A stretch of DNA of 64,000 nt from JAGVSR01 sp031413815 (GTDB lineage: Bacteria; Pseudomonadota; Alphaproteobacteria; Rhizobiales; Hyphomicrobiaceae), in the NCBI GenBank assembly GCA_031413815.1, contig JANOFU010000058.1:18002-82001 (forward strand), read 5' to 3'. Under the pieces are notes generated by a model. It had not been told where the DNA came from. It did no database searches and saw only the letters and a program-made list of their open reading frames with translations. Every line of letters starts with the position of its first letter. Position 1 is the stretch's first letter. This document shows, one piece after another, positions 7,870-15,791 of this stretch. The position numbers and the translations under genes are program-made.

Positions 7870-8867
7870 TTTCGCGCAGAACTTTTGTCGGTTCGGGTCT
7901 CGCACTTGCTGTGCTGCCTGCCGCTATGCCGGGCATGGGCGTCCTGCGCGCAGTCGCCGCCGATGGCAAGCTTCGCATCGCGTCCGTTAAATTTGGTTCG
8001 CTCGGCTGGCTGCTGGAAACAATCAAAGCGGAAGGGCTCGACAAAAAGCACGGCCTGTCGATCGACGTCGTTGAAATCGCCAACAATCAATCAAGTCCGA
8101 TTGCGCTTTATGGCGGCAGCGCGGACGTTGTGGTGAGCGATTGGACGTGGGCGCTGCGCCAGCGCGGCATGGGAGAAGCGATCAAGTTTGCGCCGTTTTC
8201 GTCGGCATTGGGCGCAGTGATGGTGCCGGACGCCTCGCCGATCAAGACGCTTGCAGAACTCAAAGGCAAACGGCTCGGCGTGGCCGGTTCGGCGATCGAC
8301 AAGAGTTGGTTGCTGCTGAGAGCTTATGCCAAGCGGTCTCTCGGTGAAGACTTGGCGGCTATAACGACACCGCAGTATGGGGCCGCTCCGTTGCTGGCCG
8401 AACAGATGAAAGACGGCCGGATTGATGCCGTCCTGAATTTCTGGACGTATGCCGCGCGGCTGGAAGGCGTTGGGTTCCGCCGATTGATTTCCATGGCCGA
8501 TGTGATGAAGGCGCTGGGAATTCCCCAGCCACCGGCACTTGTGGGCTTTATCTGGAAAGAGGCAGCGGTGCCCACTCTTGGGCCGGCGTTTACCGCGATG
8601 CTCAAAGCTTCCCAAGAGGCCAATGCCATTCTGGCGACGTCCGATCCGGCATGGGACCGGTTGAAGCCGTTGATGAAGGCCGCAAGCGAGGCCGAGTTTG
8701 TGGCATTGCGCAATTGGTACCGGTCCGGTATCCCGGGGCCGTGGGGCGACGCCGACATGAAGGCCGCCGAAAAGATCATGGCGATCCTGGTAGAGAGCGG
8801 CGACACAGAACTGGTTGGCAATGGCACGCGCTTTGACCCCAAGCTCTTCCACACTTCCGGCACGTAA
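7866..8867 (+). CDS. ABC importer substrate-binding protein (SsuA/NMT1-like)
   Basis: A 333-residue periplasmic protein. The N-terminus MISRRTFVGSGLALAVLPA looks like a Tat signal (RRTF), unusual but not rare for this family. The body has the SsuA/THI5 fold: LRIASVKFGSLGWLLETIKAEGLDKKHGL, GGSADVVVSDWTWA, LKGKRLGV and DAVLNFWTYAARLEG. Family members bind sulfonates, nitrate, or pyrimidine/aromatic molecules; the substrate cannot be read from sequence. The start overlaps the previous gene by 4 bp and its end overlaps the permease, so the importer is encoded as a unit. Confidence 0.85.
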   Translation: MISRRTFVGSGLALAVLPAAMPGMGVLRAVAADGKLRIASVKFGSLGWLLETIKAEGLDKKHGLSIDVVEIANNQSSPIALYGGSADVVVSDWTWALRQRGMGEAIKFAPFSSALGAVMVPDASPIKTLAELKGKRLGVAGSAIDKSWLLLRAYAKRSLGEDLAAITTPQYGAAPLLAEQMKDGRIDAVLNFWTYAARLEGVGFRRLISMADVMKALGIPQPPALVGFIWKEAAVPTLGPAFTAMLKASQEANAILATSDPAWDRLKPLMKAASEAEFVALRNWYRSGIPGPWGDADMKAAEKIMAILVESGDTELVGNGTRFDPKLFHTSGT

Positions 8868-9633
8868 GGCGGTCGAATCCGGCGCGTGGGCCGAGCGTCT
8901 CGGCTGGACGCTGGCGTCACTGGCCACGTTCGTTGCCCTGTGGGCACTCGCCGCCGAGATGGTTGGTAGCCGCCACTTGCCGGGGCCAATTGCAGTGTTC
9001 GACGTTGTGGTTCGGGAAGCCAGCACAGGTGTTCTGTGGACGCATCTGTTCGCGACACTATTGCGGGTAACAGCTGCTTTCACAGTGGCCATGTTTGTTG
9101 GAGCTGCGATTGGGCTGCTCATTGGCTCCAACAGGTTTGCCGACCGGTTTTTTGACAGTTGGCTGATCTTGTTCCTCAACCTGCCAGCGCTGGTCATCAT
9201 CGCGCTGTGTTACGTGTGGTTTGGGACCACGGAGTTAACGGCCATTCTCGCGGTTGCCATCAACAAAATCCCGAACGTCGCGGTGCAAATGCGCGAAGGC
9301 GCGCGCAGTTTGTCTAAAGATCTGACGGAAATGGCCCAGATCTATGGGTTCGGGAAATGGAAAACGTTGCGCCACGTGGTGATCCCGCAGCTGGCACCGT
9401 TCTGGGCGGCCGCCGCCCGGTCCGGATTGGCGCTCGTGTGGAAAATCGTTCTCGTCGTTGAGGCGCTGGGCGGACATTCGACGGGTGTCGGACATCAGAT
9501 CCATACGGCGTTTGGATCTTATGATGTGCCGCAGATTCTTGCGTATGCTCTGGCGTTCATTGTCGTCATTCAGATCGTCGAATTCGGCGTTCTGCAACCC
9601 TTGCAGGCAAGGGTCAACAAATGGCGGCGCTAG
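8821..9633 (+). CDS. ABC importer permease (SsuC-like)
   Basis: A 270-residue inner-membrane protein with about six hydrophobic segments, including LASLATFVALWALAAEM, LLRVTAAFTVAMFVGAAIGLLIG and LILFLNLPALVIIALCYVWFG, and the BPD permease coupling region EMAQIYGFGKWKTLRHVVIPQ. The frame overlaps the binding-protein gene by 47 bp if translation starts at ATG 8821; a start further in cannot be excluded. It overlaps the ATPase gene by 13 bp. It forms the channel of the importer. Confidence 0.87.
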   Translation: MARALTPSSSTLPARKAVESGAWAERLGWTLASLATFVALWALAAEMVGSRHLPGPIAVFDVVVREASTGVLWTHLFATLLRVTAAFTVAMFVGAAIGLLIGSNRFADRFFDSWLILFLNLPALVIIALCYVWFGTTELTAILAVAINKIPNVAVQMREGARSLSKDLTEMAQIYGFGKWKTLRHVVIPQLAPFWAAAARSGLALVWKIVLVVEALGGHSTGVGHQIHTAFGSYDVPQILAYALAFIVVIQIVEFGVLQPLQARVNKWRR

Positions 9634-10358
9634 AGAAGGCGACGTTGGACCCATTGCGTGTCGAGTTGCAACGCAAGACGTTCCCGCCGGTGGGCGGACG
9701 CGACGAACTGACGGTTTTGCAGAACGTCAGATTCGAGGTCAAGCCGCGGTCGTTTGTGGTGCTCACTGGGCCCTCAGGCTGCGGGAAGTCGACACTCCTC
9801 AACATCATTGCTGGTCTCGACAAGGACTACGAAGGACGCATTGATCTGGGGCACGGAACCCCGCGGGTGTCCTTTATCTTTCAGACCCCGCGCCTGCTGC
9901 CGTGGCGCACAGTGCGCGAAAATATCTCGCTTGCGCTGCCCGATGGCGATCCGCGCCACGCGCGCATTGACGAGATTTTGGAGCAAGTCGGCCTCACGCA
10001 AGCCGCAACCGCCTATCCGGAGCGCACGTCGCTTGGCATGCAGCGGCGTGCGGCACTGGCTCGCGGCTTTATCCAGGAACCTGATATCTTGTTCATGGAT
10101 GAACCGTTCGTGTCGCTCGATGACCCGACGGCGCAGGGCCTGCGCGAACTGCTCACAGGCCTGTGGAACCGCCGTCCGACGACCGTTCTGTTCGTGACGC
10201 ATGACCGGTATGAGGCCGTGATGCTGGGCACCCGTATCTTGCGTCTGTCGGCTGGCTCTGCGAGTATCATCCACGACGACGAGGTGCGTTTGACGGCGGC
10301 AGACCGCACGGATCGCACCAAAGTGGTTGCCGAACAGCGGCGCATTTTTCAAGATTGA
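9621..10358 (+). CDS. ABC importer ATPase (SsuB-like) with atypical signature
   Basis: A 245-residue ATPase: Walker A GPSGCGKST (near residue 52), Q-loop SFIFQTPRLLPWRTVREN, Walker B ILFMDEPFVSLDD and switch His in FVTHDRYEA. The usual LSGGQ is replaced by SLGMQRRAALARGF, which keeps the Q and following arginines but not the SGG core. It belongs with the preceding binding protein and permease. Its TGA overlaps the mfnB start by one base (TGATG), tying the transporter to cofactor synthesis genes. Confidence 0.87.
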   Translation: MAALEKATLDPLRVELQRKTFPPVGGRDELTVLQNVRFEVKPRSFVVLTGPSGCGKSTLLNIIAGLDKDYEGRIDLGHGTPRVSFIFQTPRLLPWRTVRENISLALPDGDPRHARIDEILEQVGLTQAATAYPERTSLGMQRRAALARGFIQEPDILFMDEPFVSLDDPTAQGLRELLTGLWNRRPTTVLFVTHDRYEAVMLGTRILRLSAGSASIIHDDEVRLTAADRTDRTKVVAEQRRIFQD

Positions 10359-11101
10359 TGAGCCCTTTTATGATCCCCACGCGCGGGCAGGTCCGGTTCC
10401 TTGCCAGCGTCACGTCGGTTACCGAGGCGCGGCTAGCAGCGGCCAACGGCGCTGATATCATCGATTGCAAAGATCCAGCGTCCGGGGCGCTGGGCGCGTT
10501 GCCTCTGGCGGTCGTTCGCGCGATTGCGGCGGCGGCCACCGCTCCCGTCAGTGCCACCGTTGGTGATCTCACCCCAGATCCAGATACGATCTCCGCGGCT
10601 GTGTCCGCGATGGCGGCAACCGGCGTCGACTACGTCAAGGTTGGCTTCTTTCCGGGTGGCGATGCGGCCGCCACTATCGAAGCGCTGGGCTGTCTTCCGT
10701 TAGGTCCGGTTCGGCTCGTAGGCTTGCTGCTGGCGGATAAAAATCCCGATTTCCTGCTCATTGAGCACATGGCGTCCGCAGGCTTTGCCGGCGTGATGCT
10801 GGACACGGCCGGCAAAGCCGCTGGCGCGCTGCCTGATGTGCTGGCGGGTCAGGACCTTCAGGGCTTCGTCGATCGCGCCCATTCATCAGGATTGCTGGCC
10901 GGGCTTGCAGGCGCGTTGCGATTGCGCCATATCCCGGCGCTCGCAGCCTTGCAGCCGGACATTCTCGGGTTCAGGGGCGCGCTGTGCCGGGATCTTGCAC
11001 GCTCCGGCGAGATCGACGCGAGCGCTGTTTGCGCGGTGCGCGATGAGCTTTCAAAGTTCCGGGTGCACGGACCACTGACCAAGGCAGATGCCGCCGAATG
11101 A
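10358..11101 (+). CDS. mfnB: (5-formylfuran-3-yl)methyl phosphate synthase (methanofuran synthesis)
   Basis: A 247-residue TIM-barrel enzyme that condenses two glyceraldehyde-3-phosphate molecules into the furan precursor of methanofuran. Two lysines in the positions known to be catalytic in MfnB are visible: IDCKDP near residue 35 and DYVKVGFF near residue 90. Other family blocks are FLASVTSVTEA, NGADII and PDILGFRGALC. Methanofuran carries the formyl group in the H4MPT-dependent formaldehyde oxidation route of methylotrophs. The start overlaps the ABC ATPase stop by one base and the end overlaps the next gene by 4 bp. Confidence 0.9.
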   Translation: MSPFMIPTRGQVRFLASVTSVTEARLAAANGADIIDCKDPASGALGALPLAVVRAIAAAATAPVSATVGDLTPDPDTISAAVSAMAATGVDYVKVGFFPGGDAAATIEALGCLPLGPVRLVGLLLADKNPDFLLIEHMASAGFAGVMLDTAGKAAGALPDVLAGQDLQGFVDRAHSSGLLAGLAGALRLRHIPALAALQPDILGFRGALCRDLARSGEIDASAVCAVRDELSKFRVHGPLTKADAAE

Positions 11102-11508
11102 CAGATCGCACCAAGACCATGGGCACGACAGCGGCCAAGACGGCGGTGGCCCCACACGGCAGCGATTGCATTTTCGTGCGGGAGTACGTGATCGACTGCA
11201 ACATTGGAATCTATGCCGAAGAAAAAGGTGTGACGCAGAAAGTGCGTTTGTCGGTCGATGCGTTCCTTGCGCCGGGCGTCAAGAGCACGGTCGATGAAAT
11301 GGTGGAGGTGCCGTCCTACACCGACATCATCGACGCCATCGGCGAGATTATCTTGCGCGGTCATATCAATCTTGTTGAGACTTTTGCCGAAGACATTGCC
11401 CGCATGATGCTGCGCGACGCGCGCATCGGAAGCATCTTCATTAAAATCGAGAAGCTCGAGCGCGGCCCCATTCGCGGCGTCGAGATCTACCGTACCCGGG
11501 ATGCGTGA
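11098..11508 (+). CDS. Dihydroneopterin aldolase-like protein (FolB family)
   Basis: A 136-residue protein with the short tunnelling fold of FolB: DCIFVREYVIDCNIGIYAEE at the N-terminus, a central VPSYTDIIDAIGEII with an invariant-looking Tyr, and ETFAEDIARMML. The family makes or breaks 7,8-dihydroneopterin side chains; in this H4MPT cluster a role in pterin supply or C1 cofactor synthesis is more likely than folate, but that is inference. It overlaps mfnB and the kinase by 4 bp each. Confidence 0.82.
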   Translation: MTDRTKTMGTTAAKTAVAPHGSDCIFVREYVIDCNIGIYAEEKGVTQKVRLSVDAFLAPGVKSTVDEMVEVPSYTDIIDAIGEIILRGHINLVETFAEDIARMMLRDARIGSIFIKIEKLERGPIRGVEIYRTRDA

Positions 11509-12119
11509 GCGTGGCACCGCTCGTCCTCAAGTTGGGCGGGAGCTTGTTTGAAAGCGGACAGCTTGGCGATGTCCTCAACGTTGTTGTTCAAAGCACACGG
11601 CCACTCGTGATCGTTCCGGGTGGGGGACCGTTTGCCGATGCGGTTCGGGCAGCGCAGCGTGATATTGGGTTTTCAGATCAGATGGCGCACCGCATGGCCG
11701 TGCTTGCTATGCAGCAGATGGCTTTGCTCATTGCCGACCTGCAACCCAAGTTCACGGCGGCAACGTCCATTGCGGACTTTCAAAGCGCCTGGGCGGCCGG
11801 CCAAACTCCAGTGTGGTCGCCGTTCGAGATGGTCGATGCGGATGCCGGACTGCCGCGCACCTGGTCGATGACTTCGGACGGTCTAGCAGCGTGGCTGGCG
11901 ACCCGGCTTGAAGGCGCGAGCGTCGCGCTCGTCAAGTCTTGTGCGGTTCCGCGGAACGCCACAGCTCAAACGCTCGCCGAGGACTCAACCGTTGACGCTG
12001 AGTTTGCGCGCATCGTGTCCCAATCGGCGCTCGACTGGCAGGTCATCGGTGCGGGTGACACTCAACGTCTATCCAAGCTGCTTTTGACCAACCCGGGCGA
12101 CGAGCCGCGGCTGATTTAA
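11505..12119 (+). CDS. Amino acid kinase family protein, methanofuran/H4MPT cluster (MfnE-like)
   Basis: A 204-residue kinase-fold protein starting at GTG 11505, which overlaps the previous stop (GTGA). It shows the glycine-rich VLKLGGSLF at the N-terminus, VIVPGGGPFADAVR near residue 40 and TSDGLAAWLATRL plus VALVKSCAVP later, the nucleotide and phosphoacceptor parts of the amino acid kinase superfamily. MfnE of archaea phosphorylates the aminomethylfuran phosphate in methanofuran synthesis; the neighbouring mfnB makes this the best guess. It is shorter than typical amino acid kinases, as members in methylotroph clusters are. Confidence 0.8.
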   Translation: MSVAPLVLKLGGSLFESGQLGDVLNVVVQSTRPLVIVPGGGPFADAVRAAQRDIGFSDQMAHRMAVLAMQQMALLIADLQPKFTAATSIADFQSAWAAGQTPVWSPFEMVDADAGLPRTWSMTSDGLAAWLATRLEGASVALVKSCAVPRNATAQTLAEDSTVDAEFARIVSQSALDWQVIGAGDTQRLSKLLLTNPGDEPRLI

Positions 12120-12174
12120 GTCTGGCACCGTCATGCCATCGACGGGCCGCGTGCGGCATGGTAGGGGCCTTTGC

Positions 12175-12735
12175 ATGGCAAAAGACAAAGTAAAAACACC
12201 ACGCTTCGGCTGGGCGCTGACGGGTTCCGGCCACTTCTTCAAGGAAAGCCTTGCAATCATGCGCGGGCTTCCTGACCTCGACGTGTTCTTATCGAGTGCG
12301 GCGGAAGAGGTGCTCCGAATGTACAAGCAGGAGCTTGATCTTCCTCAGACCACGCGCATCTTTAAAGACAAGACTGCGAGTTCGGCACCCGTCGGCAATT
12401 TCTATTACGGCGTCTATCATACACTGATCTTAGGACCAGCGACATCAAACACCGTCGCTAAATGCGTCTACGGCATCTCCGACAATCTCGCGACGAATGT
12501 GTTCGCGCAGGCTGGCAAGTGCCGCGTTCCAGCGATTGTGTTTGCTTGCGATACGGCCCCCGTCATGGACACCGAAGCGCCCAAGGGCATGGTCAAAGTC
12601 TATCCGCGCCGCATCGATTTGGAAAATACGGAAAAGCTCAAAACCTTCGAGGACACGACAGTGGCAGAAACCCTCGGAGAGTTTGAGGCGGCGATCGAGG
12701 CGCGGGTGGCATGGCTCAAAAGCTCCTCTTCCTGA
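12175..12735 (+). CDS. Archaeal-type flavoprotein (DmrB/AfpA-like)
   Basis: A 186-residue flavoprotein starting MAKDKVKTPRFGWALTGSGHFF, where WALTGSGHF is the FMN-phosphate binding start of the flavoprotein/AfpA family. Further blocks are YHTLILGPATSNTVAKCVYGISDNLATNVFAQAGK and FACDTAPVMDTEAP. Homologues in bacterial methylotroph clusters are proposed to reduce dihydromethanopterin to H4MPT. The start at 12175 follows a purine-rich site (GTAGGGG) and leaves a 55-bp gap after the kinase, the only break in the operon. It overlaps the next gene by 25 bp. Confidence 0.82.
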   Translation: MAKDKVKTPRFGWALTGSGHFFKESLAIMRGLPDLDVFLSSAAEEVLRMYKQELDLPQTTRIFKDKTASSAPVGNFYYGVYHTLILGPATSNTVAKCVYGISDNLATNVFAQAGKCRVPAIVFACDTAPVMDTEAPKGMVKVYPRRIDLENTEKLKTFEDTTVAETLGEFEAAIEARVAWLKSSSS

Positions 12736-14168
12736 CCGGCCACTTGGCCGAGCCGCGCCTGACGCAAACGGTGGCCGAGGTTGGGCTGCCGGACGGCTCG
12801 TGGCGCGTGCACAACATCGGCATCAAAGTGGCGGCGTTGATGACGGAAGCGATTGTCCGCAATCGCCTTAAGGGTCCGCTTGCGGCTGATCGTGTCATTC
12901 TGCCGGGACGCTGCCGCATGGATCTGAAAAGTCTCAGCGACCACTTCGGAGTGCCGTTTGAACGCGGGCCGGACGAGCTGGTGGATGTGCCGCAATATCT
13001 CGGCAAGGGTGGCAAGCCGCCGGATTTGTCGAAGCACGATCTGCGGATTTTCGCCGAGATCATCGATGCGCCAGGGCTTGAGGTGGAAGCGATCGTGGCG
13101 CGAGCGCTGGAACACAAGGAAGCGGGCGCCGACGTTATCGACATCGGTTGTCAGCCGGATGTGCCGTTTCCGCAGTTGGAAGAGGTTGTCGGAGCGCTGA
13201 AGGCGGTGCGGCTCAAGGTCAGCGTTGATTCAGGCGATGTCGACGAGCTGCGCCGCGCTGCTCGTGCGGGAGCTGACTACGTTTTGTCGCTTGATGAGAC
13301 GTCCCTTGATGCGGTGGCCGGCACCACATGCGTGCCGATCCTGGTGCCCAAGCCGCACGGCGACTTAGCGTCCCTCATTCGCGCGGTCGATTTGGCGAGG
13401 AAAAACGGCATTCCGCATATTGCCGATCCGATCCTGGATCCGATCCACTTCGGATTCACTGTGTCGATTGAGCGCTATGCAGAGCTGCGCCGCCAGCGGC
13501 CGGATACCGAAATCCTGATGGGCACCGGCAATCTGACCGAGTTGACGGACGCCGACAGTCAGGGCGTGACCGCGATGCTTCTCGGGATTTGTTCAGAACT
13601 GCGCATCCAGAATGTACTGATCGTGCAGGTGTCGCCCCACACACGCCGGACGGTGGAAGAGCACGACGCCGTGCGCCGCCTGATGTTTCGCGCGCGCGAA
13701 GATCAAAGTCTGCCGAAAGGCTACGGCGGCGGTCTGCTGGGGTTGCACGATCTGCGGCCGTTCCCGGTGTCGAGTGAGGAGATCGCCAAAGGTGCTTCCG
13801 GGGTGCGCGACGCCAACTTCCGCATCGAAGTGGCGAATGATGGCGTGCACATCTACAATCGCGACGGCCACCACGTCGCCAAGGATCCGTTTGACCTTTA
13901 TTCCAAACTCGGCGTCGAGGCCGATGGCAGTCACGCGTTCTATTTGGGGTATGAGTTGGCCAAAGCGGAAATCGCGCTCGCTCTGGGCAAGCGCTACGCG
14001 CAAGACAATCCACTCGATTGGGGAATTGCGGCCGACAGAAAGAGCGACGATCTGATCCGGCACGCACCGGAAGGCGCAACGCTGAAAGCCGCCAAAGAGG
14101 CCAAAGCCAAAGCTGCAAAAGAGAAAAGCCATGCCAAGGATCGTGGAAACGATCGTGACGACGGTTGA
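12711..14168 (+). CDS. DUF6513/dihydropteroate synthase-like protein (H4MPT biosynthesis)
   Basis: A 485-residue protein with an N-terminal domain (MAQKLLFLTGHLAEPRL) and a DHPS-like TIM barrel in the middle: EAGADVIDIGCQPDVPF, VSVDSGDV, ADYVLSLDE, PHIADPILDPI and MGTGNLTELTDAD. It ends in a Lys/Ala-rich tail (AAKEAKAKAAKEKSHAKD). Proteins of this kind are restricted to organisms that make H4MPT and are thought to join the pterin to the aminophenol-ribofuranosyl part; the reaction in bacteria has not been fully shown. Start and end overlap the neighbouring genes. Confidence 0.85.
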   Translation: MAQKLLFLTGHLAEPRLTQTVAEVGLPDGSWRVHNIGIKVAALMTEAIVRNRLKGPLAADRVILPGRCRMDLKSLSDHFGVPFERGPDELVDVPQYLGKGGKPPDLSKHDLRIFAEIIDAPGLEVEAIVARALEHKEAGADVIDIGCQPDVPFPQLEEVVGALKAVRLKVSVDSGDVDELRRAARAGADYVLSLDETSLDAVAGTTCVPILVPKPHGDLASLIRAVDLARKNGIPHIADPILDPIHFGFTVSIERYAELRRQRPDTEILMGTGNLTELTDADSQGVTAMLLGICSELRIQNVLIVQVSPHTRRTVEEHDAVRRLMFRAREDQSLPKGYGGGLLGLHDLRPFPVSSEEIAKGASGVRDANFRIEVANDGVHIYNRDGHHVAKDPFDLYSKLGVEADGSHAFYLGYELAKAEIALALGKRYAQDNPLDWGIAADRKSDDLIRHAPEGATLKAAKEAKAKAAKEKSHAKDRGNDRDDG

Positions 14169-14715
14169 CGCCGCGGGTGATGTGCACATTGCCCCGCTCG
14201 GTTTGATCGAGGATGGAGGAGGGTGGATCATCGCGCCGTTCAAGCCGTCGCGCACGCTCGACAATTTGACCGCCAACCCGTTTGCCGTGGCCAGCCATAC
14301 CGGCGACGTTCGCGTGTTTGCGGGGTGCATCACGGGCCGCAAGTCGTGGCCACATAAGCCAGCGAAGACGGGCAACGGCGTCTATCTTGAGAGCGCCTTA
14401 TCGCACTGGGAGCTGGTGGTGGATCGCGTATCGGATGACGCACAACGGCCGCGGTTTCATTGCCGGGTGGCAAAGGTGGTCACTCATGCGCCGTGGGGCG
14501 GGTTCAATCGGGCGCAAGCCGCCGTGTTAGAACTTGCCGTGCTATCGACGCGGCTGACCATGCTGCCGCCGGAGAAGGTCGAGGGCGAGTTGAAGTACCT
14601 GGAAATTGCGATTGCCAAGACGGCGGGCCCGCGTGAACTCGAAGCCTGGGGCTGGCTGATGGAGCGCATCGACGCCTGGCGGCGTGGCGATCGGGAAGCA
14701 GCGAAGAAGAACTAG
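14131..14715 (+). CDS. DUF447 flavin-binding-like protein of H4MPT cluster
   Basis: A 194-residue protein starting MPRIVETIVTTVDAAGDVHIAPLG, with IIAPFKPSRTLDNL and NPFAVASHTGDVRVFAGCITGR, a split-barrel FMN-binding fold typical of DUF447. The family occurs with H4MPT genes in archaea and methylotrophs; its function is unassigned. It overlaps the previous gene by 38 bp and closes the operon. Confidence 0.83.
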   Translation: MPRIVETIVTTVDAAGDVHIAPLGLIEDGGGWIIAPFKPSRTLDNLTANPFAVASHTGDVRVFAGCITGRKSWPHKPAKTGNGVYLESALSHWELVVDRVSDDAQRPRFHCRVAKVVTHAPWGGFNRAQAAVLELAVLSTRLTMLPPEKVEGELKYLEIAIAKTAGPRELEAWGWLMERIDAWRRGDREAAKKN

Positions 14716-14742
14716 GCGGAAGCGGAAGGCAGATCAAACGGC

Positions 14743-15438
14743 ATGGCTCGACCACCCAAGCCAAAGCTCGAAGCGACGCTCCGGCCGAAACTGAGCAGTC
14801 TTCCGCAAGCTCAGAGACGGCTGTGGCCTGAGTTGTCCGCGACGCCACCTAAATTCAGATTGGCCGGTGGAACGACGCTCGCACTGCATCTCGGCCATCG
14901 GGCGTCGATTGACTTCGATTTCTTTGCGTTCGAGGCCGTGGATACCGTTCGTCTCTTGGCGACGGTGCCCTACCTTATTGGAGCCCGCACCGTTCAGATT
15001 GACGTCAACAGGCTCACCGTCGTGGTTGATCGGGATGGTCCTGTTAGCATTTCGTTCTTTGGAATGCCGAAGCTGCACCCTGTCGCGCCAGCTGTGCCAG
15101 TCAGCGGAACCGACATGAAAATCGCAAACCTTATCGAAATTGCAGCGTTCAAAGCAGCCGTTATTCCTCAGCGGATTGAGGTCAAAGACTACTTGGATAT
15201 CGCAGCCCTCCTTGGTAAAACTGATATCGCATTGATCGATATGCTTGCTGCTGCCGCAAAACTCTATGGCGATCAATATAATCCGTTGACGACATTGCAA
15301 GCGTTGAGCGACATGCATAACCCAGGCTTGGCCGGGTTGCCTGCCGTTCAAAAGCGATCCCTCCGAACGGCTGTCGCGGCACTCGACCCCAACATCCTCT
15401 TGGCAGCGATGCGCAAAGCAAATATCAAAGGCAGATGA
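14743..15438 (+). CDS. Nucleotidyltransferase AbiEii/AbiGii toxin-family protein
   Basis: A 231-residue protein of the AbiEii/MenT nucleotidyltransferase family. The G-S/T and D-x-D motifs are visible: LAGGTTLALHLGHRASIDFDFF with Asp57 and Asp59, plus the later VKDYLDIAALL (Lys-Asp) block. Such enzymes transfer nucleotides to RNA or protein and act as toxins in toxin-antitoxin or abortive-infection modules. It starts 27 bp after the cofactor operon on the same strand and overlaps its partner by 4 bp. No AbiEi-type winged-helix antitoxin lies upstream; the gene there is DUF447. Confidence 0.85.
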   Translation: MARPPKPKLEATLRPKLSSLPQAQRRLWPELSATPPKFRLAGGTTLALHLGHRASIDFDFFAFEAVDTVRLLATVPYLIGARTVQIDVNRLTVVVDRDGPVSISFFGMPKLHPVAPAVPVSGTDMKIANLIEIAAFKAAVIPQRIEVKDYLDIAALLGKTDIALIDMLAAAAKLYGDQYNPLTTLQALSDMHNPGLAGLPAVQKRSLRTAVAALDPNILLAAMRKANIKGR

Positions 15439-15770
15439 TCAGGCCCACGAACCTGGTACGAGCCCCACGGCCAACGAAGGCGCTGTTGGCATTGGCGCAG
15501 CGAGTCATCTGGTTTGAGAGTCCGGACGAGGCACTGGCGAACCCGGTTCGCTTCCTGTGCTATCTGATGGCGCGGTCAACACCGGAAGATCTGGCCATTG
15601 CTGCCAGAACCTTCAGCACGTCTGACTTCAGGAACGCGCTGCGGACCGCGCCGCCTGGAATTCTTAGCCGCCGCGCTTGGCTGTACTGGAACCTCGTTCT
15701 CGAAGGGCACGCGCGCCGCCCTATGCCGAGGCGGTTCGAAGATGTGGCACCGCTCAGTCCTTGGGTCTGA
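15435..15770 (+). CDS. Small protein coupled to AbiEii-type gene; candidate antitoxin
   Basis: A 111-residue protein whose ATG overlaps the nucleotidyltransferase stop (ATGA). It is mostly helical, with VRFLCYLMARSTPEDLAIAARTF and RRAWLYWNLVLE, and no recognised motif. It does not resemble AbiEi. The tight coupling suggests that it regulates or neutralises the enzyme, in the reverse of the usual antitoxin-first order. No experimental role is known to me. Confidence 0.65.
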   Translation: MIRPTNLVRAPRPTKALLALAQRVIWFESPDEALANPVRFLCYLMARSTPEDLAIAARTFSTSDFRNALRTAPPGILSRRAWLYWNLVLEGHARRPMPRRFEDVAPLSPWV

Positions 15771-15791
15771 ACACGGTTGCCACTCATGCCT

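Noticed and set aside
8091..9200. Long leftward frames across the binding protein and permease
   Set aside because: Opposite-strand shadows of clear ABC transporter genes.
13456..14375. Leftward frames of 260-300 residues opposite the DHPS-like gene
   Set aside because: No motifs, and the sense frame has strong family motifs.
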